Of a stretch of DNA of 64,000 nucleotides, positions 49,106 to 58,531 are shown piece after piece (positions within the stretch are counted from its first letter, which is position 1; each line of letters begins with the position of its first letter). The DNA is taken from positions 1 to 64,000 of the forward strand of contig DASXCQ010000099.1 in assembly GCA_036491115.1 (NCBI GenBank), read 5' to 3'. The notes beneath the pieces are model-generated. The model was not told the origin of the DNA. It did not search any database and worked only from the letters and a program-made list of their open reading frames with translations. This stretch comes from DATEPR01 sp036491115. Its GTDB lineage: Bacteria > Actinomycetota > Actinomycetes > Mycobacteriales > Pseudonocardiaceae. The position numbers and the translations under genes were made by a program.

Positions 49106-49773
49106 GCCGCCACCAGGTGGTCCAGCACCGACTCGAACATGCCGAGCCCGTCGGTGCCCGGTCCGGTGAGCGGGTCGATGGCGTGCTCGGGATGCGGCAT
49201 CAGGCCGACGATCCGGCCGGTGTCGTCGGTGACGCCGGCGATGTCGTCGCGGGAACCGTTGGGATTGCCCAGGTAGCGGAACACCACCCGGCCATCGCCG
49301 GACAGCCGCCGCAGCGTGTCGGCGTCGGCCACGTAACAACCCTCCATGTGCTTGAGCGGAATGACGATCTCCGCGCCCACCGTGTAGCTGCCGGTCCACG
49401 CCGTGTCCGGGTTGGCCACCCGCAGCGGCTGGTCCCGGCACACGAAGTGCAGGCTCTCGTTTCGGGTCAGCGCGCCGGGCAGCAGGCCGGCCTCGCACAG
49501 CACCTGGAAACCGTTGCAGATCCCCAACACCGGCAGGCCGCCGCGGGCGGCCCGGATCACCTCGCCCATGACGGGGGCGAACCGGGCGATCGCGCCGGCC
49601 CGCAGGTAGTCGCCGTAGGAGAAGCCCCCGGGCAGGATCACCGCGTCCACCGACCGCAGGTCGGCGTCGCCGTGCCACAGCGCCACCGGCTCGGCGCCCA
49701 CCTGACGGACCGCGCGGGCGGTGTCCACGTCGTCCAGGCTGCCGGGAAAGGTGACGATCCCGATGCGACTCAT
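49102..49773 (-). CDS. purQ: FGAM synthase glutaminase subunit PurQ
   Basis: A protein of 223 residues, class I glutamine amidotransferase. Nucleophile Cys86 is in LGICNGFQ; the His-Glu pair is in MPHPEHA. It supplies ammonia to PurL. It overlaps both purS (ATGA) and purL (ATGA). Confidence 0.96.
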   Translation of the reverse strand: MSRIGIVTFPGSLDDVDTARAVRQVGAEPVALWHGDADLRSVDAVILPGGFSYGDYLRAGAIARFAPVMGEVIRAARGGLPVLGICNGFQVLCEAGLLPGALTRNESLHFVCRDQPLRVANPDTAWTGSYTVGAEIVIPLKHMEGCYVADADTLRRLSGDGRVVFRYLGNPNGSRDDIAGVTDDTGRIVGLMPHPEHAIDPLTGPGTDGLGMFESVLDHLVAA

Positions 49774-50009
49774 GCCTCGACCCTGCGCACGGTCCACTGC
49801 TCGATCACCGGGTTGGCCAGGAGGCCGTCGGCGATCCTGGCGAGCGTGTCGTCGTCCACCGAGTCGTCCACCTCCAGCTCGAACCGCTTGCCCTGGCGGA
49901 CCTCGGTGATGCCGGTGAAGCCGAGGCGGGGCAGCGCGTTGGCGACGGCCTGTCCCTGTGGGTCGAGAATCTCCGGTTTGGGCATGACGTCGACGACGAC
50001 ACGGGCCAC
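49770..50009 (-). CDS. purS: FGAM synthase subunit PurS
   Basis: A protein of 79 residues, GTG start with GGGAG 7 bases upstream. Features are VVVDVMPKPEILDPQGQAV and VRQGKRFELEVDD, both typical of PurS. It bridges PurL and PurQ in the complex. First gene of the purSQL operon. Confidence 0.94.
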   Translation of the reverse strand: MARVVVDVMPKPEILDPQGQAVANALPRLGFTGITEVRQGKRFELEVDDSVDDDTLARIADGLLANPVIEQWTVRRVEA

Positions 50010-50046
50010 TGGCGTACTCCCGGTGTGGTGGTGGCGGTACCCGTGA

Positions 50047-50052
50047 ATGGTA
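50047..50052 (-). promoter_or_regulatory. -10 box of the purSQL operon
   Basis: TACCAT on the minus strand, with the start site expected about 30 bases before the purS GTG. This operon therefore has a normal leader with a ribosome binding site. Confidence 0.45.
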
Positions 50053-50121
50053 CCTGAGCAGGGTGTTCGCTCCTGGCGGAGACACCTGGCGCGGGTCCCC
50101 GGTCGGGTGCAGAGTGCTCGC

Positions 50122-51108
50122 ATGCGACTTCTGGTGCTGGGTGGAACGGGATTCGTCGGCGGGGCCGTCGCCGCCAGGGCGGTGGCGAGGGGACACCAGG
50201 TGACCTGCGCGGCCCGGGGCAAGTCCGGCTCGGTGCCCGACGGCGCCGTCCACGTCCCCGTCGACCGGGACGGGCCGGACGGCCTGGCGGCACTGGCCGG
50301 ATCGACCTTCGACGCCGTGGTCGACATCGCCCCGATGTCCTACCCGTGGGTGGCCGACGCACTGGAGCTGTTGGCACCGTCCGCCGGGCACTGGACGTTC
50401 GTGTCCACGGTCAACGTCTACGCGGACAACGAGACGCAGGGTCAGCGGCCGGACGCGCCGCTGCTGGAACCGCTGCGGGAGAGTCGGGGCGACGACGACG
50501 AGATCGACCCGAATCGGTACGGCGCGATCAAGGTGGCCAGCGAGAACGCCGTCCGCGAGACCATGGGTGAGAAGGCGTTCGTGGTCCGCCCCGGCCTGAT
50601 CACCGGGCCCGCCGACCGTTCCGACCGCTTCGGCTACTGGCCCGGCCGGTTCGCCAGGGGCGGCCGGGTGGTCGTGCCGGACTCGCCGGACCAGCCGATC
50701 CAGATCATCGACGTGCGCGACCTGGCCGACTGGATCGTGGACGCTGGCGAGCGCGGCACCACCGGCACCTACGACGGCATCGGACCGATCAGCACGCTCG
50801 GGCAGACCCTGCGGGGGATCGCCGAGCTGGTCGGCGGCGACGCCGAACTGGTGCCGGTCGCGGCGGAGAAGCTGACCGAGGCCGGCATCAACTACTACGG
50901 CGGCCCCACGTCGCTGCCGCTCTGGCTGCCGCCCAGCCACTGGGGGATGAAGTCGCACGACCCGCAGCCGTCACTGGACGCCGGCATGCCGGTGCGGCCG
51001 TTGGCCGACACGGTGGCCGGCGCGCTGGCCACCGAACGGGAGCTGGGCCTGGACCGGCCACGCAGGTCAGGGCTGTCCCTGGAGGAGGAGGCCGCGATCC
51101 TCGCCTAG
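50122..51108 (+). CDS. NAD-dependent epimerase/dehydratase family reductase
   Basis: A protein of 328 residues. N-terminal Rossmann motif GGTGFVGGAVAARA. Features are VSTVNVYADNETQG, YGAIKVASENAV (the Y-x-x-x-K active site of extended SDRs) and VVRPGLITGPADRSDR. It resembles the cytosolic NAD-epimerase family sometimes annotated as isoflavone-reductase-like. The substrate is unknown. There is no clear Shine-Dalgarno; a weak CAGAGT-N6-ATG could be a leaderless promoter. Divergent from purS. Confidence 0.8.
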   Translation: MRLLVLGGTGFVGGAVAARAVARGHQVTCAARGKSGSVPDGAVHVPVDRDGPDGLAALAGSTFDAVVDIAPMSYPWVADALELLAPSAGHWTFVSTVNVYADNETQGQRPDAPLLEPLRESRGDDDEIDPNRYGAIKVASENAVRETMGEKAFVVRPGLITGPADRSDRFGYWPGRFARGGRVVVPDSPDQPIQIIDVRDLADWIVDAGERGTTGTYDGIGPISTLGQTLRGIAELVGGDAELVPVAAEKLTEAGINYYGGPTSLPLWLPPSHWGMKSHDPQPSLDAGMPVRPLADTVAGALATERELGLDRPRRSGLSLEEEAAILA

Positions 51109-51142
51109 GGTGGGCGGCACCGTCGTCCCAGGGAGGCACATC

Positions 51143-51778
51143 GTGCGGATCATCCACTTCGGACACTCGTGTGTACTGCTGGAGACCGACTCGGCGCGGC
51201 TGCTGATCGATCCCGGCACGTTCGCCACCGGTTTCGAGACGGCACGGGAGCTGGACGCGGTCCTGGTCACCCACCAGCACCCGGACCACCTGGACGCCGA
51301 GCGCCTGCCCGCCCTGCTGGTCGCGAACCCGAAGGCCGCGCTGGTCGTGGACGAGGACACCGCACCGGTCGTCCAGGAGGCCGGGCTCACGCCGACCGTG
51401 CTGCGAGCCGGCGAGCACACCACGATCGCCGGCGCCGCGGTGCACGTGGCGGGCGGCCGGCACGCGGTGATCCACCCCGACGTGCCGGTCATCGCGAACA
51501 ACGCCTACGTCATCGACCACGGCGCCTACTACCACCCCGGCGACTCGCTGGTGGTGCCCGAGCAGGCCGTGGACGTGCTGGGTGTGCCGGTGGCGGCGCC
51601 CTGGCTGAAGGCCAGCGAGGCGATCGACTTCGTCCGGGCGGTCCGGCCGAGGGTGGCCATGCCGATCCACCAGGCGGTCCTCGCCGAGCCCGGCCTCGCC
51701 CTCTACTACGGGCTGCTGGAGCGGCTGGGTGGGGCGACGGTCAGCGCGCCACCGCACGGGGAGTCGACCGCCCTGTGA
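51143..51778 (+). CDS. MBL-fold metallohydrolase
   Basis: A protein of 211 residues from GTG 51143, GGGAGG 6 bases upstream. Metal motif THQHPDHLD is the metallo-beta-lactamase HxHxDH. FGHSCVLLETDSARLLIDPG is the UlaG/YtnP-like start, and MPIHQAVL carries the last His. The UlaG-like hydrolases act on sugar lactones or phosphodiesters; it is not a beta-lactamase of the resistance type. It follows the epimerase by 34 bases. Confidence 0.85.
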   Translation: MRIIHFGHSCVLLETDSARLLIDPGTFATGFETARELDAVLVTHQHPDHLDAERLPALLVANPKAALVVDEDTAPVVQEAGLTPTVLRAGEHTTIAGAAVHVAGGRHAVIHPDVPVIANNAYVIDHGAYYHPGDSLVVPEQAVDVLGVPVAAPWLKASEAIDFVRAVRPRVAMPIHQAVLAEPGLALYYGLLERLGGATVSAPPHGESTAL

Positions 51779-52508
51779 CCGACGGCCGGGAGCGTTGCGC
51801 CGGCACCACCGGGCCGACCAGCTCGGGGTAGGTGGTGGGCACGGCGCCGAAGTGCAGCGCGATGTCCACGGCGTCCAGTACGGCACCGGCGATACCGGGC
51901 CGGGCCAGGTCGGCCGCCGGGACGGCCAGCCGGACCAGGCGGCCCAGCCGGGCCGCGCGGGCCGCGCCGAGCACCATGGCCCGACACCACCACGGTTCGG
52001 TCCGCTCGCCGTGCCAGGGAGCGGGGCCGGCGCCGAGCACCCGGCCGGCGACGAGTTCGCCGGTCCGCAGGTCACGCGCCCCGCGCAGCTCCGCGCACAC
52101 GGTGAAACCGTTGTGGCGCAACACTTCCAGCGTGCCGGGCGGGACCAGCCAGCCGGGCGGCGCGTAGCCGTCGACGGTCAGGTCGAGCTGGGCGAGCGTG
52201 GTCCGGGCGGCGATCAGCTGGAGCCGGGTCTCGTGCGCCGGCAGCACCGCCATGCCGGCGGTGGCCAGCCAGCGGTCCGGCCGGGGCTGGCCGGCCAGGC
52301 GGTCCAGGCCGCGCAGCAGCGGCGCGTCACCCAGGGCCACCCGGGAGCTCACCCAGTCGGCGACGGCGGGTGCCGCCGCGAGCCGGCGCGGCGCGACGAG
52401 CAGCGACAGCGGCACCTGCCGGCTGTCCAGTTGGGCGGCCAGCGAGCGGCTCGCGGCCAGCGGCGCGGTGGTCAGGCCGGACACCGAGACGACCAGTCGT
52501 GCGGTCAC
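51741..52508 (-). CDS. DUF2334/polysaccharide-deacetylase-like protein
   Basis: A protein of about 255 residues; start uncertain (GTG 52508 chosen because homologues begin TARLVVSVSG; GTG 52559 adds 17 residues). The fold looks like a NodB-like TIM barrel: LVVSVSGL strand, DYGYAPPGW-type loop (VDGYAPPGWLVPPGTLEVL), and DIALHFG near the end. Metal ligands typical of active deacetylases are not clear, so the activity is doubtful. Overlaps the MBL gene end-to-end by 38 bases. Confidence 0.7.
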   Translation of the reverse strand: MTARLVVSVSGLTTAPLAASRSLAAQLDSRQVPLSLLVAPRRLAAAPAVADWVSSRVALGDAPLLRGLDRLAGQPRPDRWLATAGMAVLPAHETRLQLIAARTTLAQLDLTVDGYAPPGWLVPPGTLEVLRHNGFTVCAELRGARDLRTGELVAGRVLGAGPAPWHGERTEPWWCRAMVLGAARAARLGRLVRLAVPAADLARPGIAGAVLDAVDIALHFGAVPTTYPELVGPVVPAQRSRPSVTGRSTPRAVAR

Positions 52509-52587
52509 GGTTCCAGTGCGCCACAACGCGGTGACCGGCAGGAATCGGCCAGGTGACACATGAGGTGCGGGTCAGCGAAAACTCGGC

Positions 52588-53478
<891 letters not shown>

Positions 53479-53486
53479 GGCACGGG

Positions 53487-53492
53487 AGCTTA
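53487..53492 (-). promoter_or_regulatory. -10 box of leaderless purC
   Basis: TAAGCT on the minus strand, 8 bases before the purC GTG. It lies 11 bases from the oppositely oriented -10 of the SAM hydrolase, so the two promoters overlap. Confidence 0.45.
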
Positions 53493-53502
53493 CGGGTACC
53501 GG

Positions 53503-53508
53503 GACAAT
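53503..53508 (+). promoter_or_regulatory. -10 box of the leaderless SAM hydrolase gene
   Basis: GACAAT is followed by 6 bases and then GTG 53515, the same layout as the dus promoter. Confidence 0.45.
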
Positions 53509-53514
53509 GTCCCG

Positions 53515-54309
53515 GTGCACTACGAATGGGTGAGCTTCACCACCGACTACGGCACGTCGGACGGGTTCGTCGCGGCCTGCAAGGGCGTGATCGCCGGGAT
53601 AGCGCCGAGTGTGCGGATCCTGGACGTGACCCACGACGTCAGCCCGCAGGACATCCGGCGCGGCGCCACCGTGCTCGCCCAGACGGTGCCCTACCTGCCA
53701 CCCGCGGTGCACCTCGCGGTCGTCGACCCCGGAGTGGGCACGGCCCGGCGGGCCGTCGTGGTGGTGACCCCGACGAGTCTGCTGGTCGGCCCGGACAACG
53801 GTCTGCTGCTACCGGCCGCGGACACGCTCGGCGGGGTGCTGACCGCCTACGAGCTGGCCGAGCCGAAGTACCGGCTGCCCGTCGTCTCACTCACATTCCA
53901 CGGCCGGGACATCTTCGCCCCGGCCGTGGCGCACCTGGCCACGGGCGTGTCACCCGCCGAGTTCGGGCCCGAGGTGGCCGACCTGGTCCGGTTGCCCGAG
54001 CCGCGCACCGTGGTCACGGCACGGCGGCTGACCAGCGACATCATCGGCGTCGACCGGTTCGGCAACCTCCAGCTGGCGGCCACCGAGGCCGAACTGGCCG
54101 CGCTCGGCCTGCGCACCGGCGACCGGGTCAGGGTGCGGCACTACCGGTCCACTGTGGACGCCACGGTGGGCGGCACGTTCGGCGACGTCCCGCTCGGCAC
54201 CCTGGTGGTGCACGTGGACTCGGCGGGTCAGGTGGCGCTGGCGGTCAACGGCGGCTCGGCCGTCGAGGCGCTCGGCGGCGGGTCCGGCGACGTGACGCTG
54301 AGCCGGTGA
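53515..54309 (+). CDS. SAM hydroxide adenosyltransferase (SAM hydrolase, DUF62 family)
   Basis: A protein of 264 residues. FTTDYGTSDGFVAACKG, VVDPGVGT, VGPDNGLLLP and FHGRDIFAPAVAHLATG are the family motifs; the Asp/Arg/His triad that activates water is compatible. It splits SAM into adenosine and methionine. It is related to fluorinase and chlorinase, but the sequence is the common hydrolase type. GTG start, leaderless. Divergent from purC, which fits purine salvage or SAM balance (inference). Confidence 0.88.
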   Translation: MHYEWVSFTTDYGTSDGFVAACKGVIAGIAPSVRILDVTHDVSPQDIRRGATVLAQTVPYLPPAVHLAVVDPGVGTARRAVVVVTPTSLLVGPDNGLLLPAADTLGGVLTAYELAEPKYRLPVVSLTFHGRDIFAPAVAHLATGVSPAEFGPEVADLVRLPEPRTVVTARRLTSDIIGVDRFGNLQLAATEAELAALGLRTGDRVRVRHYRSTVDATVGGTFGDVPLGTLVVHVDSAGQVALAVNGGSAVEALGGGSGDVTLSR

Positions 54310-54312
54310 CCC

Positions 54313-54403
54313 AGGTCCTGCTTCACAAGCCTGGCCAGGCAGCGGGAACGCCCAGGGCGGCGGCCGGTGACCCGGGCGAAGGGAGGCTTGGGAAACAGGA
54401 CCT
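54313..54403. repeat. Long inverted repeat between SAM hydrolase and purB (bidirectional terminator?)
   Basis: Arms AGGTCCTGCTTCACAAGCCT (54313-54332) and its near-complement at 54384-54403 match at 18 of 20 positions across a 51-base GC-rich loop. The right arm overlaps the purB stop codon. Probably a bidirectional terminator; a small insertion element is a less likely reading. Confidence 0.5.
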
Positions 54404-55829
54404 ACAGGATCGGCTCCGGCGTGTAGGCGGTCGCCGGGCCGAAGCGGTCGATCACCTTGGCCACCCGCTCGACCACGTCGGCCACCTGCGCGCCGGCCAT
54501 GCCGGTGAACGACACCCGGTCGGCCAGCAGTGCGTCCAGCGCGGCCCGGTCCAGCGGCAGCCGGGGATCGGCGGCCAGCCGGTCGACCAGGTCGTTGCGC
54601 TCGGCGCCCGCCTCCCGCATGGCCAGACCGACGGCCACGGCGTGCTCCTTGATCACCTCGTGCGCCGCCTCGCGGCCGACGCCTGCCCGCACCGCGGCCA
54701 TCAGCACCTTCGTGGTGGCCAGGAACGGGAGGTAGCGGTCCAGCTCGCGGGCGATCACCGCCGGGAAGGCACCGAAGCCGTCCAGCACCGTGAGGAACGT
54801 CTCGACCAGCCCGTCCAGCGCGAAGAACGCGTCCGGCAACGCCACCCGGCGCACCACGGAACACGACACGTCGCCCTCGTTCCACTGGTCGCCGGCCAGC
54901 TCGCCGACCATCGACAGGTGGCCGCGCAGCACCACCGCGAGGCCGTTGACCCGCTCGCTGGAGCGGGTGTTCATCTTGTGCGGCATGGCGGACGAGCCCA
55001 CCTGACCGGGCAGGAAGCCCTCGGTGACCAGCTCGTGGCCGGCCATCAGCCGGATCGAGGTGGCCAGGCCGGCCGGTGCCGCGGCCAGCTGGACCAGGCA
55101 GGACACCACGTCGAAGTCCAGCGAGCGCGGGTAGACCTGGCCGACGCTGGTCAGCACGTGCTCGAAGCCCAGGTGCTCGGCCACCGCCTGCTCCAGCCGC
55201 CGCACCGCGTCCGGCGAGCCCAGCAGGTCAAGCATGTCCTGCGCGGTGCCGACCGGGCCCTTGATGCCGCGCAGCGGGTAGCGGGCGATCAGGTCGTCCA
55301 GCCGGGCGAACGCGACCAGGAGTTCGTCGGCGGTGCTGGCGAAGCGTTTGCCCAGCGTGGTGGCCTGCGCGGCCACGTTGTGCGAACGGCCCGCCATGAC
55401 CAGGCCGGCGTGCTCGGCGGCCAGGGTGGCCAGCCGGGCCAGCACGGCCGCGAACCGGACCCGCAGGTGCTCCAGGGACCGGCGGATCTGCAGCTGTTCG
55501 ACGTTCTCGGTGAGATCGCGGCTGGTCATGCCGGTGTGCACCAGCTCGTGGCCGGCCAGCGCGTTGAACTCCTCGATCCGCGCCTTCACGTCGTGTTTGG
55601 TGATCCGCTCGCGGGCCGCGATGGAGTCCAGGTCGACGGTGGGCAGCACCCGCTCGTAGTCGGCGAGCACCCCGTCCGGCACGGCCAGCCCCAGCTCGGC
55701 CTGCGCGCGCAGCACGGCCAGCCACAGCTCGCGCTCCAGGACGATCTTGTGCTCGGCCGACCACAGGGTGGCCAGGTCGGCGGACGCGTACCGGGCCGCC
55801 AGCACGTTGGGGATGTTCGGCTTGCTCAC
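54402..55829 (-). CDS. purB: Adenylosuccinate lyase PurB
   Basis: A protein of 475 residues from GTG 55829, 8 bases after TAGGCT. Fumarase/aspartase signature GSSAMPHKMNT; catalytic His region HTGMTSRDLTEN; GRSHNVAAQATTLGKR. It works twice in purine synthesis (SAICAR and adenylosuccinate). Single gene with its own promoter, downstream of the anti-sigma gene on the same strand. Confidence 0.95.
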   Translation of the reverse strand: MSKPNIPNVLAARYASADLATLWSAEHKIVLERELWLAVLRAQAELGLAVPDGVLADYERVLPTVDLDSIAARERITKHDVKARIEEFNALAGHELVHTGMTSRDLTENVEQLQIRRSLEHLRVRFAAVLARLATLAAEHAGLVMAGRSHNVAAQATTLGKRFASTADELLVAFARLDDLIARYPLRGIKGPVGTAQDMLDLLGSPDAVRRLEQAVAEHLGFEHVLTSVGQVYPRSLDFDVVSCLVQLAAAPAGLATSIRLMAGHELVTEGFLPGQVGSSAMPHKMNTRSSERVNGLAVVLRGHLSMVGELAGDQWNEGDVSCSVVRRVALPDAFFALDGLVETFLTVLDGFGAFPAVIARELDRYLPFLATTKVLMAAVRAGVGREAAHEVIKEHAVAVGLAMREAGAERNDLVDRLAADPRLPLDRAALDALLADRVSFTGMAGAQVADVVERVAKVIDRFGPATAYTPEPIL

Positions 55830-55837
55830 GTCCGCCA

Positions 55838-55843
55838 AGCCTA
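55838..55843 (-). promoter_or_regulatory. -10 box of leaderless purB
   Basis: TAGGCT on the minus strand, 8 bases before the GTG at 55829. Confidence 0.5.
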
Positions 55844-55858
55844 CTGGGACCGCCGGCG

Positions 55859-56593
55859 TCAGAACCGGCCGGCGACCGCCTCCTGGATCGCGGTCAACCG
55901 GTCCGCCAGCGGCGCGGCACCACCTGGCGATGCCGGCACCGCAAGCACGACCACCGTCCACTTCCCACTCACCGACGCACCCCGGTGGCTCCGCGACCCT
56001 GCGGTCGGATCACCGACCACGCCACCGGTCGCCGAGGGCACCAGCACGGCGCTCACGTGACCACCGGACACCGCGTAGGTCACCGTCCGGGCACCGGGCG
56101 GGCAGATCAGCGCGGCCGGTGAGGCCACCGGCGCACCGACGGAGGGGAGTTCGCTGGCGAGGGCGACAGCGAGCCCCCCGTCCGTCGGGCCGCACCCCGC
56201 ATGGGTGCTGCCGGCTCCATGGCCGGCCTCCCCGGCGCCGGCGCCCCCCTGCAAAGGCGACGTCGCCGGGAAACTCGGCGTGCGCGGTGTCACGCCCTCG
56301 GGTCCGGCCAACGCCGGTCCGAAACTGTGTCCATTGGTTCGACTGCCGGCCGGGGCGGAGCCCACGGCCACCCCAGCGGAGCCACCACTGAGAGTGTGCC
56401 CGAAGCCGCCCGCGCCGAACACCAGACCCACCGCGAGCAGCACGACTGCGAGTCCACCACCACTGGCGAGCACCGTGCGCCTACGCTGGGTGACCTTGCG
56501 GGACGCGGAGGCCACGTCGTTCTCGTCGAAGGACGCGGGCGGGGCCTGCCCGGCCGTTGCCCGGAACAGCTCAGCCAGCTGCCGCTCGTCCAC
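55859..56593 (-). CDS. Putative membrane-bound anti-sigma partner (unknown family)
   Basis: A protein of 244 residues from GTG 56593, with AGGAGG 9 bases upstream; GTG 56602 overlaps that site and is less likely. Residues 1-38 are cytoplasmic and polar (DERQLAELFRATAGQAPPASFDEND), then one membrane helix (LASGGGLAVVLLAVGLVFGAGG), then a Gly/Ala/Ser-rich extracellular part with two Cys. It starts 21 bases after a SigE-family sigma gene, the usual place of an anti-sigma factor. It lacks a visible zinc-binding HxxxCxxC motif, so the function is inferred from position only. Confidence 0.6.
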   Translation of the reverse strand: MDERQLAELFRATAGQAPPASFDENDVASASRKVTQRRRTVLASGGGLAVVLLAVGLVFGAGGFGHTLSGGSAGVAVGSAPAGSRTNGHSFGPALAGPEGVTPRTPSFPATSPLQGGAGAGEAGHGAGSTHAGCGPTDGGLAVALASELPSVGAPVASPAALICPPGARTVTYAVSGGHVSAVLVPSATGGVVGDPTAGSRSHRGASVSGKWTVVVLAVPASPGGAAPLADRLTAIQEAVAGRF

Positions 56594-56614
56594 CCACGTC
56601 ACCTCCTCCGCCGG

Positions 56615-57133
56615 TCAGCCGGCGAATCTCAGGTCGTCCAGTGCGTCACCCAGCTGGGTGCGCAACGCGGCCAGCCCGCGCGCCGTCTGGCTCTTCACCG
56701 TGCCCTCCGTGCAGCCCAACACCTCGGCGACGCCCGCCACGTCGAGGCCGTCGAGGAACCGCAGCACCAGCACGGCCCGCTGCCTCGGCGGGACCTTGCG
56801 CAGCGCCGCGAGCAGCGCGGTCCTGGTCGCGACGGTGTCGCCGACGTCCGGTGCCCCGGTGGGCCGCTCCGGCACCTCATCGGTGAACCGCTCCCTTCGC
56901 CACGGCCGCCTCGACTCGTCGATCACCGCGTGCACCAGCGTCCGCCGCAGGTAGGCGTCCAGGGCACCCTTGTCCCGGATCTTGCGCCAGCGCCGGTACA
57001 ACGACACGAACGCGGTCTGCGCCAGATCGTCCGCGCGGTGCCAGTCGCCGCAGAGCAGGTACGCGCTCCGCCGCACGGCGTCCCGCCGGGCCACGAAGAA
57101 CTCCGCGAACTCCTGCTCGTCGCGCTGCTCCAA
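56615..57133 (-). CDS. SigE-family ECF RNA polymerase sigma factor
   Basis: A protein of 172 residues, TTG start (GAGAGAG 5 bases upstream). Region 2: FAEFFVARRDAVRRSAYLLCGDWHRADDLAQTAFV (SigE-type, with -10 contacts in ADDLAQTAFV). Region 4: VPPRQRAVLVLRFLDGLDVA and LGCTEGTVKSQTARGLAALR (-35 contacts). The YLLCGDWHRADDL segment is the hallmark of the actinobacterial SigE (TIGR02983) family. The following gene may encode its anti-sigma factor. Target genes unknown. Confidence 0.88.
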   Translation of the reverse strand: MEQRDEQEFAEFFVARRDAVRRSAYLLCGDWHRADDLAQTAFVSLYRRWRKIRDKGALDAYLRRTLVHAVIDESRRPWRRERFTDEVPERPTGAPDVGDTVATRTALLAALRKVPPRQRAVLVLRFLDGLDVAGVAEVLGCTEGTVKSQTARGLAALRTQLGDALDDLRFAG

Positions 57134-57286
57134 GCGAACTCTCTCCGCTCGTGTCCGTTCGTCGGGTAGACGGGCGCCACCCGCTGTGGGGTTGCACAGT
57201 AGGGGTGCCCGTTCCGGCCCGACTGTCGCATGCCTTACGACAAAGGAGGGTGCCCCGAGCCCTCAGATGTGTGATGTGATCGAGCC

Positions 57287-58309
57287 GTGACCATCCACGA
57301 GCCCATCGACCTGCGGTCGGACACGGTGACCAAACCGGATCGCGCGATGCGCGCCGCGATGGCGGACGCCGAGGTCGGCGACGACGTCCTGGAACGCGAC
57401 CCCACCATGCGAAGGCTGGAGGAACGGGTCGCCGATCTGCTCGGCACGGCCGAGTCGCTGTGGGTGCCCAGCGGCAGCATGGGCAACCTGATCGCGCTGA
57501 TGGCCCACCTGGACCGGGGCGACCTGTTCCTGGCCACCCGGGGCACCCACGTGCTGGGCCACGAACTGGGCTCGTCGGCGTGGCTGGCCGGCGGCATGCC
57601 GGAGATCCTGGACTGGACCGGCGGACCCGGCCGCACCACCGCGGGCGCGGTCCGGGCAGCAGTGGCCGGCAGCGGCGGTGCCTACTTCGAGCTGCGCCCG
57701 AGGCTGCTCTGCCTGGAGAACACCCACAACGAGGCAGGCGGCGCGGTCACCCCGCCGGACGAGCACTGCCTGCTGGTCTCGGCGGCCAAGGACTGCGGAC
57801 TGGTCGTGCACCTGGACGGCGCCCGGCTGTGGAACGCGTCGGTGGCCCTGGGCGTGCCGCCCGCCGCGCTCACCGTGGGCGCGGACACCGTGCAGGTCTG
57901 CCTGTCCAAGGGGCTGGGCGCGCCGGTCGGCTCGATGGTGGCGGGGACATCCGAGTTCGTGGCGCAGGCGCGACGGCTGCGCAAGATGCTGGGCGGCGGG
58001 GTACGGCAGGGCGGGGTGCTGGCCGCGGCCGGTCTGGTCGCCCTGGACCGCATCGACGACCTGGCCGCCGACCACGAGAACGCGACCCGGCTGGCCGCCG
58101 GCCTGGCCGAACTGGGCTGGCACGTCGGCACGCCGGCCACGAACATCCTGCTGGCGTCCGTCGCCGACGTGTCCACCACTCTCGACCAGCTGGCCGGCCT
58201 GGGCATCCTGGCCACCAGCATCGGCGGTCAGGTCCGGTTCGTCACCCATCGGGACGTGTCGACCACCGACATCACCGAGGTACTGGATCGGCTCAAGATC
58301 GCCCGCTGA
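57287..58309 (+). CDS. Low-specificity L-threonine aldolase
   Basis: A protein of 340 residues. RSDTVTKPDRAMRAAM is the family start, VHLDGARLWNASVALG holds the PLP-binding Asp, CLSKGLGAPVGSMVAG the PLP Lys, and EVGDDVLERDPT the substrate loop. It cleaves L-threonine or allo-threonine to glycine and acetaldehyde. No ribosome binding site; TGTGAT lies 6 bases before the GTG, a weak leaderless promoter. Confidence 0.92.
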   Translation: MTIHEPIDLRSDTVTKPDRAMRAAMADAEVGDDVLERDPTMRRLEERVADLLGTAESLWVPSGSMGNLIALMAHLDRGDLFLATRGTHVLGHELGSSAWLAGGMPEILDWTGGPGRTTAGAVRAAVAGSGGAYFELRPRLLCLENTHNEAGGAVTPPDEHCLLVSAAKDCGLVVHLDGARLWNASVALGVPPAALTVGADTVQVCLSKGLGAPVGSMVAGTSEFVAQARRLRKMLGGGVRQGGVLAAAGLVALDRIDDLAADHENATRLAAGLAELGWHVGTPATNILLASVADVSTTLDQLAGLGILATSIGGQVRFVTHRDVSTTDITEVLDRLKIAR

Positions 58310-58327
58310 CGGCGGGCGGCGGCTGGG

Positions 58328-58498
58328 TCAGCGGCCGATCCGCTTCTGCGAACGGTTCTTGATCGCCATGTATCCCGCCGTGCCGATGAACGCGATCGCG
58401 CCCACCACGGCCAGGATGACGAGGCCCTTGATCACCACGCCGAGGACGACGAACGCCAGCCAGATGACCAGTAGTGCGCCGATCACCTTGAGCAACAT
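58328..58498 (-). CDS. Small two-helix membrane protein (56 residues)
   Basis: The product starts MLLKVIGALLVIWLAFVVLG and ends KNRSQKRIGR. One long hydrophobic stretch (about 5-40) probably forms two close helices, followed by a basic tail. GGGAGG lies 7 bases before the ATG, a strong sign of real translation. It was too short for ordinary gene calling. Similar short membrane proteins of unknown role are common in actinobacteria. Confidence 0.7.
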   Translation of the reverse strand: MLLKVIGALLVIWLAFVVLGVVIKGLVILAVVGAIAFIGTAGYMAIKNRSQKRIGR

Positions 58499-58531
58499 CA
58501 GACAGCCTCCCCGTTCACCGTTGCAAGAATC

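Noticed and set aside
51143..51778. Beta-lactam resistance enzyme
   Set aside because: HxHxDH is shared by all MBL-fold proteins; the start resembles UlaG-like hydrolases, and there is no signal peptide.
53515..54309. Possible fluorinase or chlorinase
   Set aside because: The family includes them, but the sequence follows the common SAM hydrolase pattern and there is no halogen metabolism nearby.
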